A DNA stretch of 64,000 nt from Seonamhaeicola maritimus (GCF_008056315.1 NZ_VRKQ01000018.1:65772-129771); one strand, 5' to 3'. Shown: positions 46,522-55,790, numbered from the stretch's first letter. Program-made: numbers and translations. The notes: a model not told the origin generated them from the sequence alone.

Positions 46522-47532
46522 ATGATAGAAATAAGAAAAACATTAAGCTGGATTATTTGTACAGTATTTTTAGTTACTGTAGTAAGTTGTTCTGGGAGTG
46601 ATTCTCCTTCTGATGATGAAGGCGAACAAGTAGAACAACCAGACCCTATTGATGAAGGACCAAACGACAATTATCCATTGTCAGATCAAACTAATATTGG
46701 GCAGTGGACTTTAAATACTGATATTAGTGATGAATTTGATGGAACTGTACTAGATGAGTCTAAATGGTTAATTCAAGGTAGAAACGGTGAGTATAAGTCT
46801 AACTTTAGGGGTAGGCCGCCATCGCAATTTTCAACAAATAATGTGCGTCTTGAAGATGGTAAACTAAAATTAGAGACTAGGTGGGAGCCTGACTATAATT
46901 TTTCACCAGCAACCCATCCAAATACTGGTGAAGAGTATAAAAATATTACCACCGCAGCCGTTATTGCCAAAAAGGAATTTCTTTATGGTTATATGGAAGT
47001 TAAGTGTAAAGCTGCTGATGCGGAAGTAACAAGTTCATTTTGGGCTACCGGAAATAATACGGAGTTTGATTTTTTTGAAATGTTTGGAGATCACAGACAA
47101 CCAGGAAAAGAATGGAGAGATAGAGAACTATGGTGGTCTATACATGATTGGACATCTGCAGGACAGGGTAGAACAACCTATACGGAGCATCATGATCTTG
47201 GTTTTAGAGTTGCCAATGCTTTTCATGTATATGGATTTGAATGGGATGCAAATGGTGTGAAGATATTTCTAGATGGTGAATTATTTAAGTTTGTGTCAAG
47301 AGCTACTATTAATGCTTATGATGATGTAGCGAATAGTAATGGTGGTAATGGTGCAAATGAAAACTTTGTGGTCACAAAACCGATATTTCTTTGGTTTGAT
47401 CAGGAGACGTTTCCTTGGCATGGGGTGCCAGATAGTAAATCTGATTTAGAATTGAATAGTCCAAATGATAAGAAGGATGACGGTATCGTTGATTTTGAAA
47501 TTGAGTATCTTAGAGTTTGGCAAAAATCTTGA
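46522..47532 (+). CDS. GH16 endo-galactanase, lipoprotein
   Basis: 336 residues with lipobox Cys23 (VVSC, then acidic residues), so probably surface-anchored. One GH16 domain (about 58-335) with catalytic motif Glu181-x-Asp183-x-x-Glu186 (EFDFFE), the beta-bulge type found in kappa-carrageenases, furcellaranases, agarases and porphyranases. Expected to hydrolyse internal beta-1,4 bonds of a red-algal galactan with retention. The gene pair with the next GH16, sulfatases and GH127 favours a carrageenan or furcellaran substrate. First gene of a GH16-GH16-small protein-sulfatase operon. Confidence 0.85.
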   Translation: MIEIRKTLSWIICTVFLVTVVSCSGSDSPSDDEGEQVEQPDPIDEGPNDNYPLSDQTNIGQWTLNTDISDEFDGTVLDESKWLIQGRNGEYKSNFRGRPPSQFSTNNVRLEDGKLKLETRWEPDYNFSPATHPNTGEEYKNITTAAVIAKKEFLYGYMEVKCKAADAEVTSSFWATGNNTEFDFFEMFGDHRQPGKEWRDRELWWSIHDWTSAGQGRTTYTEHHDLGFRVANAFHVYGFEWDANGVKIFLDGELFKFVSRATINAYDDVANSNGGNGANENFVVTKPIFLWFDQETFPWHGVPDSKSDLELNSPNDKKDDGIVDFEIEYLRVWQKS

Positions 47533-47558
47533 TTTAACTAGAATATAAAATAGGTAAA

Positions 47559-48545
47559 ATGAAAAATACTATAATCTTAATGATGTTTTTATTAATATCA
47601 TTTATTAGTCAAAGTCAGAATAAAACAGAACAAGTTATACTTCCTCAAACGGATAAGGAAAACAAAGGTGGCTGGGTGTTAAATACAGAAGTTAGTGATG
47701 AGTTTGACGCCGAAACTATTGATGAGGATAGATGGTATATTGTTGGCAAGTTTAAAAATGGGAAACCATTTTATAAGCATCCAGATAAACCAAATAAGAA
47801 AGTATGGAAGGGTAGAGCGCCATCTCAGTTTTCTGGTAAAAACTACAGATTGGAAGATGGTAAACTTATTTTAGAAACGCGTTGGGAGCCAGATTTTCCG
47901 TTTAGCGATGAAATAAGAAAACCTGTATTTGGAGAAGCTTTGCCTTATGAAAACCTTACAACAGCCTGTTTTATAGGTAGAAAAGAGTTTTTATATGGTT
48001 ACATGGAAATAAAAAGCAAAGCAGCTAAAGCGCCAATATCTAGTGCGTTTTGGGCCATGGGAGAACGATTAGAAGTTGACTTTTACGAGCTTTATGGAGG
48101 TACAACAAATCCAAATAAAAAACACCTGGATAGTGAATTATGGTGGTCTATTAGAGACTGGAACAAACCAGTAACTGGAAAACCGACATATACAGAGCGT
48201 AAAGATTTAGGCTTTAAAGTTGCTGATGACTTTCATGTTTATGGTGTAGAATGGAGTGAATACGGAATGAAGTATTATGTTGATGGTAAATTGTTTTCTG
48301 AAGTAACTGCTGAAGAAGTAACTGCTTGGGCTAAGGAAAACAGAAAAAAAATCACTTTACCAGAAGATTATAATGGTTATGTTGCTACGGTTCCAATTGC
48401 CTTATGGCTAGACCAAGAGTGTTTCCCTTGGCATGATATACCTAAAAGTAAAGCAGAACTAGAAACTTATAGTCCGGAAGGAGAAAAAGAAGATGGTGTA
48501 GTAGATTTTGAGATTGAGTATGTCAGAGTATGGCAAAAGAAATAA
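47559..48545 (+). CDS. GH16 endo-galactanase, second tandem copy
   Basis: 328 residues, signal peptide ending ISQSQN and no lipobox, so periplasmic or released. GH16 motif Glu172-x-Asp174-x-x-Glu177 (EVDFYE). Clearly paralogous to the preceding gene: shared RAPSQFSxKNYRLEDGKL-type block, ETRWEPD, ELWWSIRDW, and the same VVDFEIEYVRVWQK end. The different anchoring and active-site neighbours suggest different subsite specificity or location rather than redundancy. Confidence 0.85.
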   Translation: MKNTIILMMFLLISFISQSQNKTEQVILPQTDKENKGGWVLNTEVSDEFDAETIDEDRWYIVGKFKNGKPFYKHPDKPNKKVWKGRAPSQFSGKNYRLEDGKLILETRWEPDFPFSDEIRKPVFGEALPYENLTTACFIGRKEFLYGYMEIKSKAAKAPISSAFWAMGERLEVDFYELYGGTTNPNKKHLDSELWWSIRDWNKPVTGKPTYTERKDLGFKVADDFHVYGVEWSEYGMKYYVDGKLFSEVTAEEVTAWAKENRKKITLPEDYNGYVATVPIALWLDQECFPWHDIPKSKAELETYSPEGEKEDGVVDFEIEYVRVWQKK

Positions 48546-48581
48546 CAACTAAATAAATAATTAACATTTTAAATTAAAGTC

Positions 48582-48935
48582 ATGAAAAAAATCATTTTAA
48601 CATTAGTATTAATAATGTCTTTTGCATTTACTTATGGTCAAACTAAGTGGCATGAAAAACAAAACAAACATTTTGTTGAAGAAGCTGCTAAAGAATATAG
48701 TTTAAATGAGAGCCAACAAAAAGAGCTTTCTGAAAATAGAATGGTAATGGTTAAGTCTTTTATGGATTCCAATAAAGCTTTTAAAAGCGGTGAAATTACG
48801 GAAGATCAAAAGAAAGAAAAGAACCGTGAGTCTAGTAAAACGTTTAATGGTTATTTTTCACAATTAGTTGGGAAACCATATAAAGAGGTTGCCCCATTTA
48901 TGGCAAGAATGAGAAAAGAACTCAAGAATTTGTAA
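48582..48935 (+). CDS. small secreted helical protein of unknown function
   Basis: 117 residues: signal peptide ending FTYGQ and a mature part that is highly charged and helical, rich in Lys and Glu. No family recognised; length and composition recall Spy/CpxP-type periplasmic proteins, but no motif supports that. Located between a GH16 gene (36 bp) and a sulfatase gene (78 bp), so probably co-expressed with the PUL. Confidence 0.6.
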   Translation: MKKIILTLVLIMSFAFTYGQTKWHEKQNKHFVEEAAKEYSLNESQQKELSENRMVMVKSFMDSNKAFKSGEITEDQKKEKNRESSKTFNGYFSQLVGKPYKEVAPFMARMRKELKNL

Positions 48936-49013
48936 AACTAATTGAAATTATTATATAACTTCTTATGTACTGGTATTCCCAATATATGAGAAGTTTAAAT
49001 ACCTATTAAGTAT

Positions 49014-50498
49014 ATGTTTTCATCATTATCTTCTAAATTGGTTTTATTTGTTTTTGTAATTTCATTATTGGGATGCAATTCCACAAAGAATAAAGCTAGC
49101 ACTGATTCTTCGCAATCAACTGTTCATTCTGCAAAAGTTAAGCCTAATATTCTAATGATATTATGTGATGATTTAGGCTATGCAGATGTTGGGTTTAATG
49201 GCTCAAAAGACATTACTACACCTAATTTAGATGCTTTGGCATCAAATGGAACTATTTGTAGTGACGCCTTTGTAGCGCATCCGTTTTGTGGTCCAAGTCG
49301 TGCTAGTTTATTAACAGGTAGATACGCACATAAAATAGGATCTCAATTTAATTTACCTACAGAAGGAGATGAATCTAAAGGGATTGATGTTAAAGAGACC
49401 TTTATTAGTAAAGTGCTACAGCAATCTGGTTATTATACTGGTGTTATGGGTAAATGGCATTTAGGTTATAAAACAGAATACCATCCAAATACCAGAGGTT
49501 TTGATGATTTTTATGGTTTTCTTGGGGGAGGTCATAACTATTTTCCAGAACAATTTAAGGCTGCTTATAAGAGACAAAAGGAAAGCGGAAGAGCTTTTAT
49601 TTGGGAGTACCTACGTCCGATAGAACATAATGGAAAGGAAGTTGATGAAACCGAATATGTAACTGATGCTCTGTCTAGAGAAGCAATTCGGTTTATTGGT
49701 GAAGCCGGTGAAAAAGAGAACCCATTCTTTATGTATCTGTCTTACAATGCACCCCATACACCAATGGAAGCTAAAGCTGAAGATTTAAAGGTGTTTGAGC
49801 ATATTAAGGATAAAAAACGAAGAACATATGCAGCAATGGTTTATGCCGTTGATAGAGGTGTTGGAAAAATAGTTGAAAAACTTAAAGCAACTGGTCAGTA
49901 TGATAATACTTTGATTGTTTTCTTTAGTGATAATGGAGGAAAGACAGTAACCGGAGCCAATAATTATCCGCTTAAAGAAGGTAAGGGGAGTTCTTATGAA
50001 GGTGGTTTTCGTGTACCTATGTTTTTTCATTGGCCTAATGTGGTTCCAAGTGGAAAAACATTTGAGCATCCAGTATCAGCATTAGATATGTATCCCACTT
50101 TGGCTGGTTTAGGGAATGCAAAAATTCCAGACGGAAAGCAGTTGGATGGAAAAGATATATGGAATGATTTCCTTCAAGGAAAAAACCCTAGAAAAGATGA
50201 ATCTTTGTTTATTATGCGCCATAGAAAAGGGTTTAGTGATGTGGCGGTCAGAAAAAATGAGTGGAAAGCTTTAAAAGTGTATCAACAAAAATGGAAACTT
50301 TTTAATATTAAGAATGATTTAGGAGAAACTAAAGATTTAAGCAGTCAACATCCTGGAATTTTAAATGAATTGGTTTCTGAATCCAAAGAATGGAGTACAA
50401 CGCATGTGGAACCAAGATGGTTTCATATTGAAAAAGAAGGTGAACAATGGCGTGCTGACAATATGCCAAATTTTGATAAAACCTTTCAGCTCCCCTAA
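49014..50498 (+). CDS. S1 family sulfatase, lipoprotein
   Basis: 494 residues with lipobox Cys21 (SLLGC). Formylglycine site Cys92 in FCGPSRASLLTG, metal ligands in LCDDLGYAD and VFFSDNGG, and the KWHLG motif. Its first half is very similar to the T9SS sulfatase (shared HPFCGPSR and ALASNGTICSDAFVAHP-like blocks). Needs an anaerobic or FGE-type maturase not encoded here. Likely removes sulfate from carrageenan-type oligosaccharides in the periplasm or at the membrane. Confidence 0.9.
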   Translation: MFSSLSSKLVLFVFVISLLGCNSTKNKASTDSSQSTVHSAKVKPNILMILCDDLGYADVGFNGSKDITTPNLDALASNGTICSDAFVAHPFCGPSRASLLTGRYAHKIGSQFNLPTEGDESKGIDVKETFISKVLQQSGYYTGVMGKWHLGYKTEYHPNTRGFDDFYGFLGGGHNYFPEQFKAAYKRQKESGRAFIWEYLRPIEHNGKEVDETEYVTDALSREAIRFIGEAGEKENPFFMYLSYNAPHTPMEAKAEDLKVFEHIKDKKRRTYAAMVYAVDRGVGKIVEKLKATGQYDNTLIVFFSDNGGKTVTGANNYPLKEGKGSSYEGGFRVPMFFHWPNVVPSGKTFEHPVSALDMYPTLAGLGNAKIPDGKQLDGKDIWNDFLQGKNPRKDESLFIMRHRKGFSDVAVRKNEWKALKVYQQKWKLFNIKNDLGETKDLSSQHPGILNELVSESKEWSTTHVEPRWFHIEKEGEQWRADNMPNFDKTFQLP

Positions 50499-50525
50499 AG
50501 CTTATATTCAAATATTCAAATGCAT

Positions 50526-50562
50526 AAAAAGTATTAGTATAGAGATATGCTAATACTTTTTT
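50526..50562 (+). terminator. terminator of the GH16-sulfatase operon
   Basis: AAAAAGTATTAG (50526-50537) pairs with CTAATACTTTTT (50550-50561), with further pairing inside around a GAGA loop. Confidence 0.88.
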
Positions 50563-50611
50563 TATGTATCTTCCAATGCTTTTTAATAAATGCTATTTCA
50601 CTCTTAAATAA

Positions 50612-50676
50612 GGTAATATTCGTTATCTCTAGGGTAAATTATGAAATTTATAATGAAGCTATATCTACTAATTTAG
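50612..50676 (+). promoter_or_regulatory. composite PUL promoter of the anhydrosugar catabolic operon
   Basis: GGTAA at 50612-50616 and 50633-50637 (21-bp period), then TAATTTAG at 50669-50676 (five of six matches) at the 36-bp position. The start codon is 50736. Confidence 0.64.
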
Positions 50677-50735
50677 TATCGAAATTAAAAGGGGTTTACT
50701 ATTAGTAAATTTCTGAAACATAAATTATTATTAAA

Positions 50736-51887
50736 ATGATTATTGAAAAAATAGAAACCTTTATTTTAAAGGATAAACTTTCAAAGAGTTTTTTCTTTTC
50801 TCAATGGGAATATTCTGAACGTTGTATATGCGTTGTTAAAGTTACGGCTTCAGATGGTACATATGGTTGGGGAGAAGGTTATGGGCCTGCACCGGTTTTG
50901 GAGGCGGGAATAAAACTTTTAAAGCCTTTTGTGGTAGGGGAAAATCCTTTAGGAAATGAAGTGGTTTGGAATAAAATGTATCGTAAGACACTTGATTTTG
51001 CTAGAAGAGGTATTCTTGTGGCATCTATGAGTGCAATAGATATTGCTATTTGGGATTTAAAAGGTAAGATATTAGGTTTGCCAGTTTCTACTTTACTTGG
51101 TGGGGCACATAGAAACCGGGTGCAACCATATGCTACGGGTTTTTATTATACTGATTATGATAATCCTTCAAGAGATTTTGTAGAAGAAGCGAAATTATAT
51201 GTTTCCCAAGGGTTTAAAGCTATGAAGATGAAAGTTGGATTAGGGATAAAAGAAGATGTTGAATATGTTAAGATGGTGAGAGAAGCTATAGGTCCTGATA
51301 TCAAGCTTATGGTAGATTCTAATCATGCGTATACCCTGAGAGAAGCTACAGAATTAGCTAGGAAAATTGAAAAATATGACATTGGTTGGTTTGAAGAACC
51401 AATATCCCCAGAGTTTTATGGGCAATACAATGAGTTAAGGCAAAAAACTACTATTCCAATCTCTGGAGGTGAATGCGAATATTTAAGATTTGGCTTTCAA
51501 CAATTAATTCAAAATAAATCTGTAGACATCATTCAACCTGATATTTGTGCAAGTGGTGGTTTAACAGAGGCTAAACGCATTGCGGCCTTGGCTAGTGCTA
51601 ATGGTATTGATGTTATTCCGCATACCTGGGGAACGTCTATAGGTATTCATGTAGCTCTTCATTTTATTTCTAATCTTGAATCAGTTCCTGGGCGTATGTA
51701 TCAACCAGAATTTTTAATGGAATATGACCAAACTGAGAATGGATTAAGAGAAAAACTAACTTTCCCTTCAATTGAAATGAAAGATGGTTTTATTGAAGTG
51801 CCAAACAGACCAGGATTAGGTATTGATGTTGATGAAGATATGTTGGAAAGTTTCGCAGGAAAAAAAACTAAAAAGATTACTATTTAA
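50736..51887 (+). CDS. enolase-superfamily enzyme, probable anhydrogalactonate cycloisomerase
   Basis: 383 residues of the mandelate racemase/muconate lactonizing group. Catalytic KMK at 164-166, metal ligand Asp194 (VDSN), Glu220-Glu221 (WFEEP), GGECE near 245 and a late His in IPHTWGT. In agar and carrageenan degraders an enolase-superfamily cycloisomerase (ACI, or DauB in the D-series) opens 3,6-anhydrogalactonate to 2-keto-3-deoxygalactonate. The aldehyde dehydrogenase gene 10 bp downstream is the expected partner. Alternative: a sugar-acid dehydratase. First gene of an operon under a GGTAA promoter. Confidence 0.8.
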   Translation: MIIEKIETFILKDKLSKSFFFSQWEYSERCICVVKVTASDGTYGWGEGYGPAPVLEAGIKLLKPFVVGENPLGNEVVWNKMYRKTLDFARRGILVASMSAIDIAIWDLKGKILGLPVSTLLGGAHRNRVQPYATGFYYTDYDNPSRDFVEEAKLYVSQGFKAMKMKVGLGIKEDVEYVKMVREAIGPDIKLMVDSNHAYTLREATELARKIEKYDIGWFEEPISPEFYGQYNELRQKTTIPISGGECEYLRFGFQQLIQNKSVDIIQPDICASGGLTEAKRIAALASANGIDVIPHTWGTSIGIHVALHFISNLESVPGRMYQPEFLMEYDQTENGLREKLTFPSIEMKDGFIEVPNRPGLGIDVDEDMLESFAGKKTKKITI

Positions 51888-51897
51888 ATAAACGAAC

Positions 51898-53352
51898 ATG
51901 AAAACTCAAAATTTCGGGTATAAAAAATTATATATAGGCGGACAATTAGTTGACTCTGTTAGCGGGGAAAAAGATGATGTTGTTTGTCCTGCAACAGGTG
52001 AAGTGATAGCTCAAGTTGCAAAAGCAGGAAAAGAAGATGCTGAGAAAGCATTGGAATCTGCACAAAAAGGATTTAAGTATTGGTCTAAACTTTCATTGGC
52101 AGAAAGAACTGAGTGGATGAGTAAATTGCGCTCGGCTGTATTAGAAAAAGAACATGAATTAAGAACTGCTATGGTTCATGAAATGGGTAAAACATATGCT
52201 GGAGCTTATGAAGATATAGAGGCTTTGGTTAATGCTCTTGAGTGGTATCCAGCAGCAATGAAAAACCTTAGAGAAGAGCAAATTCCTGATTACGAGAATA
52301 CGCATACTCATAAAATGATATCTAAACCAGCAGGTGTTGCTGTGGCATATTTGGCATGGAATTTCCCTCTTTTGAATGTAGGGTTTAAATTAGGACCTGC
52401 TTTAGCTTCAGGTTGTTCCATAATTATAAAACCATCTGCCTTATCTCCATTATCTTCATATATTATTGGTGAAATTTTGGAAAGTATAAATTTCCCGGCA
52501 GGAGTTGTGAATATATTATCAGGACCGAGTAGTGAGGTGGCTACTACTTTAACTAAAAGTAAAATTCCTTCAGTATTGACTATGATTGGTTCTACAGCAA
52601 CTGGATTACGTGTTATTGCAGATAGTACCACTTCTATCAAAAAATTTGGTATGGAATTGGGAGGGAATGCACCATTTATTGTATTTGAAGATGCAGATTT
52701 TGAAACCGCTTTAAATTTAGCAATTGGATTAAAATTTGGAAATTCAGGTCAAATTTGTGTCGCAGCCAATAGAATCTTTGTTCATAAAAATATATATGAT
52801 AAATTCGTCAAAGCATATGTGAAGCGAGCTTCGGAAGTCAAATTAGGTTTCGGAATTAAGGAGAATCCTGATGTCTTTATGGGCCCCGTAGTTAGTAAAA
52901 AAGATAGAGATAGAATGTTCGATTTGGTTGACGATGCAGTAAGTAAAGGTGGTACCTTAGAGTATGGTGGTAAAATTCCAGAAGGATTCCCAGAAGGAGG
53001 AAACTGGATTGAGCCAACTATTGTTACCGGAGTTACAACCGATATGAAATTATTTACCCAAGAAACTTTTGGACCAGTGGCTGGAATTATGGCTTTTGAA
53101 ACTGACGATGAGGTACTTGAATTAGCAAATGATACTGAATTTGGACTAGCATCTTACATTTTTACAAATGATCACAAAAGAATTGAAAGATTTACCGAAG
53201 AATTGGAATTTGGTGAAATTCAAATCAATGGTGTGAAATACGCTATTTATTTACCTCATGGAGGTTATAAAAATAGTGGTATTGGTCATGACTGCTCACA
53301 TTTAGCGTTGGAAGACTATTTAGTTAAAAAACGAGTATCAACAGCAATTTAA
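51898..53352 (+). CDS. aldehyde dehydrogenase, probable 3,6-anhydrogalactose dehydrogenase
   Basis: 484 residues, NAD(P)-dependent ALDH superfamily. Asn155 (AWNFPL), general base Glu253 (MELGG) and nucleophile Cys287 (SGQICVAANR) are all present, so the enzyme should be active. No signal peptide; cytoplasmic. With the cycloisomerase encoded before it and the aldolase after it (2 bp), it fits oxidation of 3,6-anhydro-galactose to anhydrogalactonate (DauA-type if the sugar is D). Which enantiomer is used cannot be read from the sequence; GH127 context suggests D. Confidence 0.82.
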   Translation: MKTQNFGYKKLYIGGQLVDSVSGEKDDVVCPATGEVIAQVAKAGKEDAEKALESAQKGFKYWSKLSLAERTEWMSKLRSAVLEKEHELRTAMVHEMGKTYAGAYEDIEALVNALEWYPAAMKNLREEQIPDYENTHTHKMISKPAGVAVAYLAWNFPLLNVGFKLGPALASGCSIIIKPSALSPLSSYIIGEILESINFPAGVVNILSGPSSEVATTLTKSKIPSVLTMIGSTATGLRVIADSTTSIKKFGMELGGNAPFIVFEDADFETALNLAIGLKFGNSGQICVAANRIFVHKNIYDKFVKAYVKRASEVKLGFGIKENPDVFMGPVVSKKDRDRMFDLVDDAVSKGGTLEYGGKIPEGFPEGGNWIEPTIVTGVTTDMKLFTQETFGPVAGIMAFETDDEVLELANDTEFGLASYIFTNDHKRIERFTEELEFGEIQINGVKYAIYLPHGGYKNSGIGHDCSHLALEDYLVKKRVSTAI

Positions 53353-53354
53353 AA

Positions 53355-54119
53355 ATGACAAAAAACTTATTAAAAGAAAATCTTAGAAAGGGTCAAACAG
53401 TTTTTGGCCCTTTTTGTAAATTACAAGATCCAGCAATCGTAGAAATAGCCGCATTAAGCGGTTTTGATTTTGTAATCATAGATATGGAACATGGTCCATA
53501 TAGTATTGAGTCCGTTCAAAATATGGTTAGAGCTGCCGAAGCCAGGGGAATAACTCCTGTGGTTAGAGTTACAGAGAATTCAGAAACTCTAATTTTAAGA
53601 ACACTTGATATTGGTGTTAAATGTATTCAAGTGCCTCAAATCTGTACAAAAGCTGATGCCGATAAATTGGTGAAAGCTTTAAAATTTTATCCGAAAGGAG
53701 AAAGAGGTATGTGCAGATATGTACGTGCTGCAGAATATACTAATATTGGTCCGCAAAACCATTTTGGAAAAGCAAATGATTCAGTCATTTCAATTATTCA
53801 TATTGAAGGTATGGAAGGAATTAATAATCTATCTGAAATTGTTAAGGTTGACGGGATAGATGTTATTTTCTTAGGACCTTATGATTTATCTCAATCATGT
53901 GGTGTTCCTGGAGAAGTAGACCATCCAAAAGTAGTAAATGCCATGAAAGAGGCTGTAGAGGTTGCTCAAAAATATGGTAAATCTGTGGGTACTTTCACAG
54001 AATCGCCTGAAAAAGCAAAAATGTGGCGAGATGTTGGTGTTCAATACATTTCTTATGCAGTTGACGTTGGAATTGTTATGAATGCCTTTAAGGAGATTAC
54101 CAAACAATTAAATGATTAA
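53355..54119 (+). CDS. HpcH/HpaI family 2-keto-3-deoxy-sugar-acid aldolase
   Basis: 254 residues, class II pyruvate aldolase. Catalytic DMEHGP (His46), Arg71 (VVRV), metal-binding Glu near residue 150 (HIEGMEG) and Asp in FLGPYDLS. Family members such as HpaI, GarL and YfaU cleave unphosphorylated 2-keto-3-deoxy acids into pyruvate and an aldehyde. This would complete anhydrogalactose breakdown without a KDG kinase, which is absent from this window. Two bp separate it from the ALDH gene. Confidence 0.85.
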   Translation: MTKNLLKENLRKGQTVFGPFCKLQDPAIVEIAALSGFDFVIIDMEHGPYSIESVQNMVRAAEARGITPVVRVTENSETLILRTLDIGVKCIQVPQICTKADADKLVKALKFYPKGERGMCRYVRAAEYTNIGPQNHFGKANDSVISIIHIEGMEGINNLSEIVKVDGIDVIFLGPYDLSQSCGVPGEVDHPKVVNAMKEAVEVAQKYGKSVGTFTESPEKAKMWRDVGVQYISYAVDVGIVMNAFKEITKQLND

Positions 54120-54167
54120 TATCTTTTCAAACATATAAACTAACTAAACTTTTTAATCTAAACTATT

Positions 54168-55730
54168 ATGAGTTCATACAAAAGGAATGCTTATATCTAT
54201 TCAACCATAGTAGCCATGGGAGGCTTCGTTTTTGGTTTAGATGCAGCTTTAATATCTGGAACAGTTGATTTTATTTCTCAAGAATTTGGATTAAATGAAA
54301 TTCAGCTAGGTATGGTGGTAGGTGCCCCTGCTGCAGGTGTTTTGTTGGCACTTTTCTTTGCTGGTTTTGCTTGTGATATTTTAGGAAGAAAAAGGACCTT
54401 GCAAATAATTGCTACCTTATATGTGGTTTCTGCTGTGGGCTCAACTTTGGCTCCAGATTATATTAGCTTATTATCATTTAGGTTTTTAGGAGGTTTAGCG
54501 TTTACGTCAATTTCTTTAGCTTCTATGTATATTGGTGAAATTGCACCACCTGCGCTTAGAGGAAAAATGGTAACTATGATTCAAATTAATATTGTAATAG
54601 GACTATCTGGGGCCTACTTTATTAATTATTTAATATTACAATGGGGAGCATCTGATGCTGCATGGGTAGCAGATTTTGGATTTGACAAGCACACATGGAG
54701 ATGGATGTTGGGGTCTGAGATTATTCCGGCAATTATATGGCTAGGACTTTTGTTTATGGTTCCTCGTAGTCCAACATGGTTGTTTTTCAAAGGAAGAGAG
54801 GAAGATGCTAAAAAAACTTTGTTAAAGCTAATGCCTGTTGATAAAATAGAAGCGCATATGGAAGAAATGAAAGAGAGTATTGACGATTCTGAAGGGCGTT
54901 CAATCTTAGCACAATTTAAAGGAATTTTCAGAAAGGAGTATCGCGTAATTTTTATTGTCGCTATTACTTTGGCAATAGCGCAACAAACTTCTGGTATTAA
55001 TGCTATTCTGTTTTATGCGCCAACTGTTTTTGAGCAGATAGGACTTGGAAAGAATGCAGCCTTTATGCAAGCTATTTGGACAGGTTTAACTGGATTAATT
55101 TTTACAGTATTTGGTTTGTTACTTGTAGATAGGTTAGGACGCAGGCCTATGATTTTGGGAGGTATGTTATGGATTGTAATAAGCCTTGGTATTGCTTTTT
55201 ATGGTTTTAATACAGCAACATATACCCTCACAAAAGATGCTATCTCTGAAATTACTGAAATCGAAAACCCAGAGCGCTTAAACAATATGATTGATGTCGA
55301 GTATGGTAGTGATATTGAATTAAAGAGAGCGCTTATAGAATCTATAGGTAAAGAGGAGGCCAGAGAGCATTCTAGTTTATTGATTCAAAAGTCAGCTAAG
55401 ATTAACGCTATTTTAATTTTAATTGGAATCCTTAGTTTTATTGCGGCATTCCATTTTTCCGTCGGTCCGGTTATGTGGGTGTTATTCTCAGAAATATTCC
55501 CCACTTCAATACGTGGTATTGCTATTCCATTTTTCACTTTAATAACAAGTACAACAAGTTGGCTTATTCAAACCTTTTTTCCAACACAGCTCTCTAGTTT
55601 TGGTATAAGTAATACTCTGCTTTTTTATGCGGTAACGGTGTTCATTGGTATGGTAGTTCTTTCCAAATACTTGGTAGAGACCAAAGGTTTAAGCATTGAA
55701 GAAATTCAACAAAAACTTCAAAAGAAGTAG
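54168..55730 (+). CDS. MFS sugar porter (sugar:H+ symporter family)
   Basis: 520 residues, twelve transmembrane segments. Sugar-porter motifs GGFVFGLDAALISG, DILGRKR, RFLGG, the QQTSGINAILFYAP segment of TM7, LGRRP and VETKG are in the usual order. An extra stretch of about 65 charged residues lies between TM9 and TM10 (about 345-415). Expected to import a monosaccharide or small oligosaccharide from periplasm to cytoplasm, such as galactose, anhydrogalactose or a neocarrabiose-like disaccharide. Last gene of the catabolic operon before a terminator. Confidence 0.88.
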   Translation: MSSYKRNAYIYSTIVAMGGFVFGLDAALISGTVDFISQEFGLNEIQLGMVVGAPAAGVLLALFFAGFACDILGRKRTLQIIATLYVVSAVGSTLAPDYISLLSFRFLGGLAFTSISLASMYIGEIAPPALRGKMVTMIQINIVIGLSGAYFINYLILQWGASDAAWVADFGFDKHTWRWMLGSEIIPAIIWLGLLFMVPRSPTWLFFKGREEDAKKTLLKLMPVDKIEAHMEEMKESIDDSEGRSILAQFKGIFRKEYRVIFIVAITLAIAQQTSGINAILFYAPTVFEQIGLGKNAAFMQAIWTGLTGLIFTVFGLLLVDRLGRRPMILGGMLWIVISLGIAFYGFNTATYTLTKDAISEITEIENPERLNNMIDVEYGSDIELKRALIESIGKEEAREHSSLLIQKSAKINAILILIGILSFIAAFHFSVGPVMWVLFSEIFPTSIRGIAIPFFTLITSTTSWLIQTFFPTQLSSFGISNTLLFYAVTVFIGMVVLSKYLVETKGLSIEEIQQKLQKK

Positions 55731-55753
55731 TTAAAAGATAAAAGTATAAAAGT

Positions 55754-55790
55754 AAAGGTGTTGTTTAATGAATTTTGAACAACACCTTTT
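55754..55790 (+). terminator. terminator of the catabolic operon
   Basis: AAAGGTGTTGTT (55754-55765) pairs perfectly with AACAACACCTTT (55778-55789), followed by TTTG. Confidence 0.85.

Noticed and set aside
50736-55730. Agar-type L-anhydrogalactose pathway as first choice
   Set aside because: The dehydrogenase-cycloisomerase pair would fit, but no GH117, GH50 or GH86 is seen while two GH127 and three sulfatases are; carrageenan or furcellaran is favoured, without proof.
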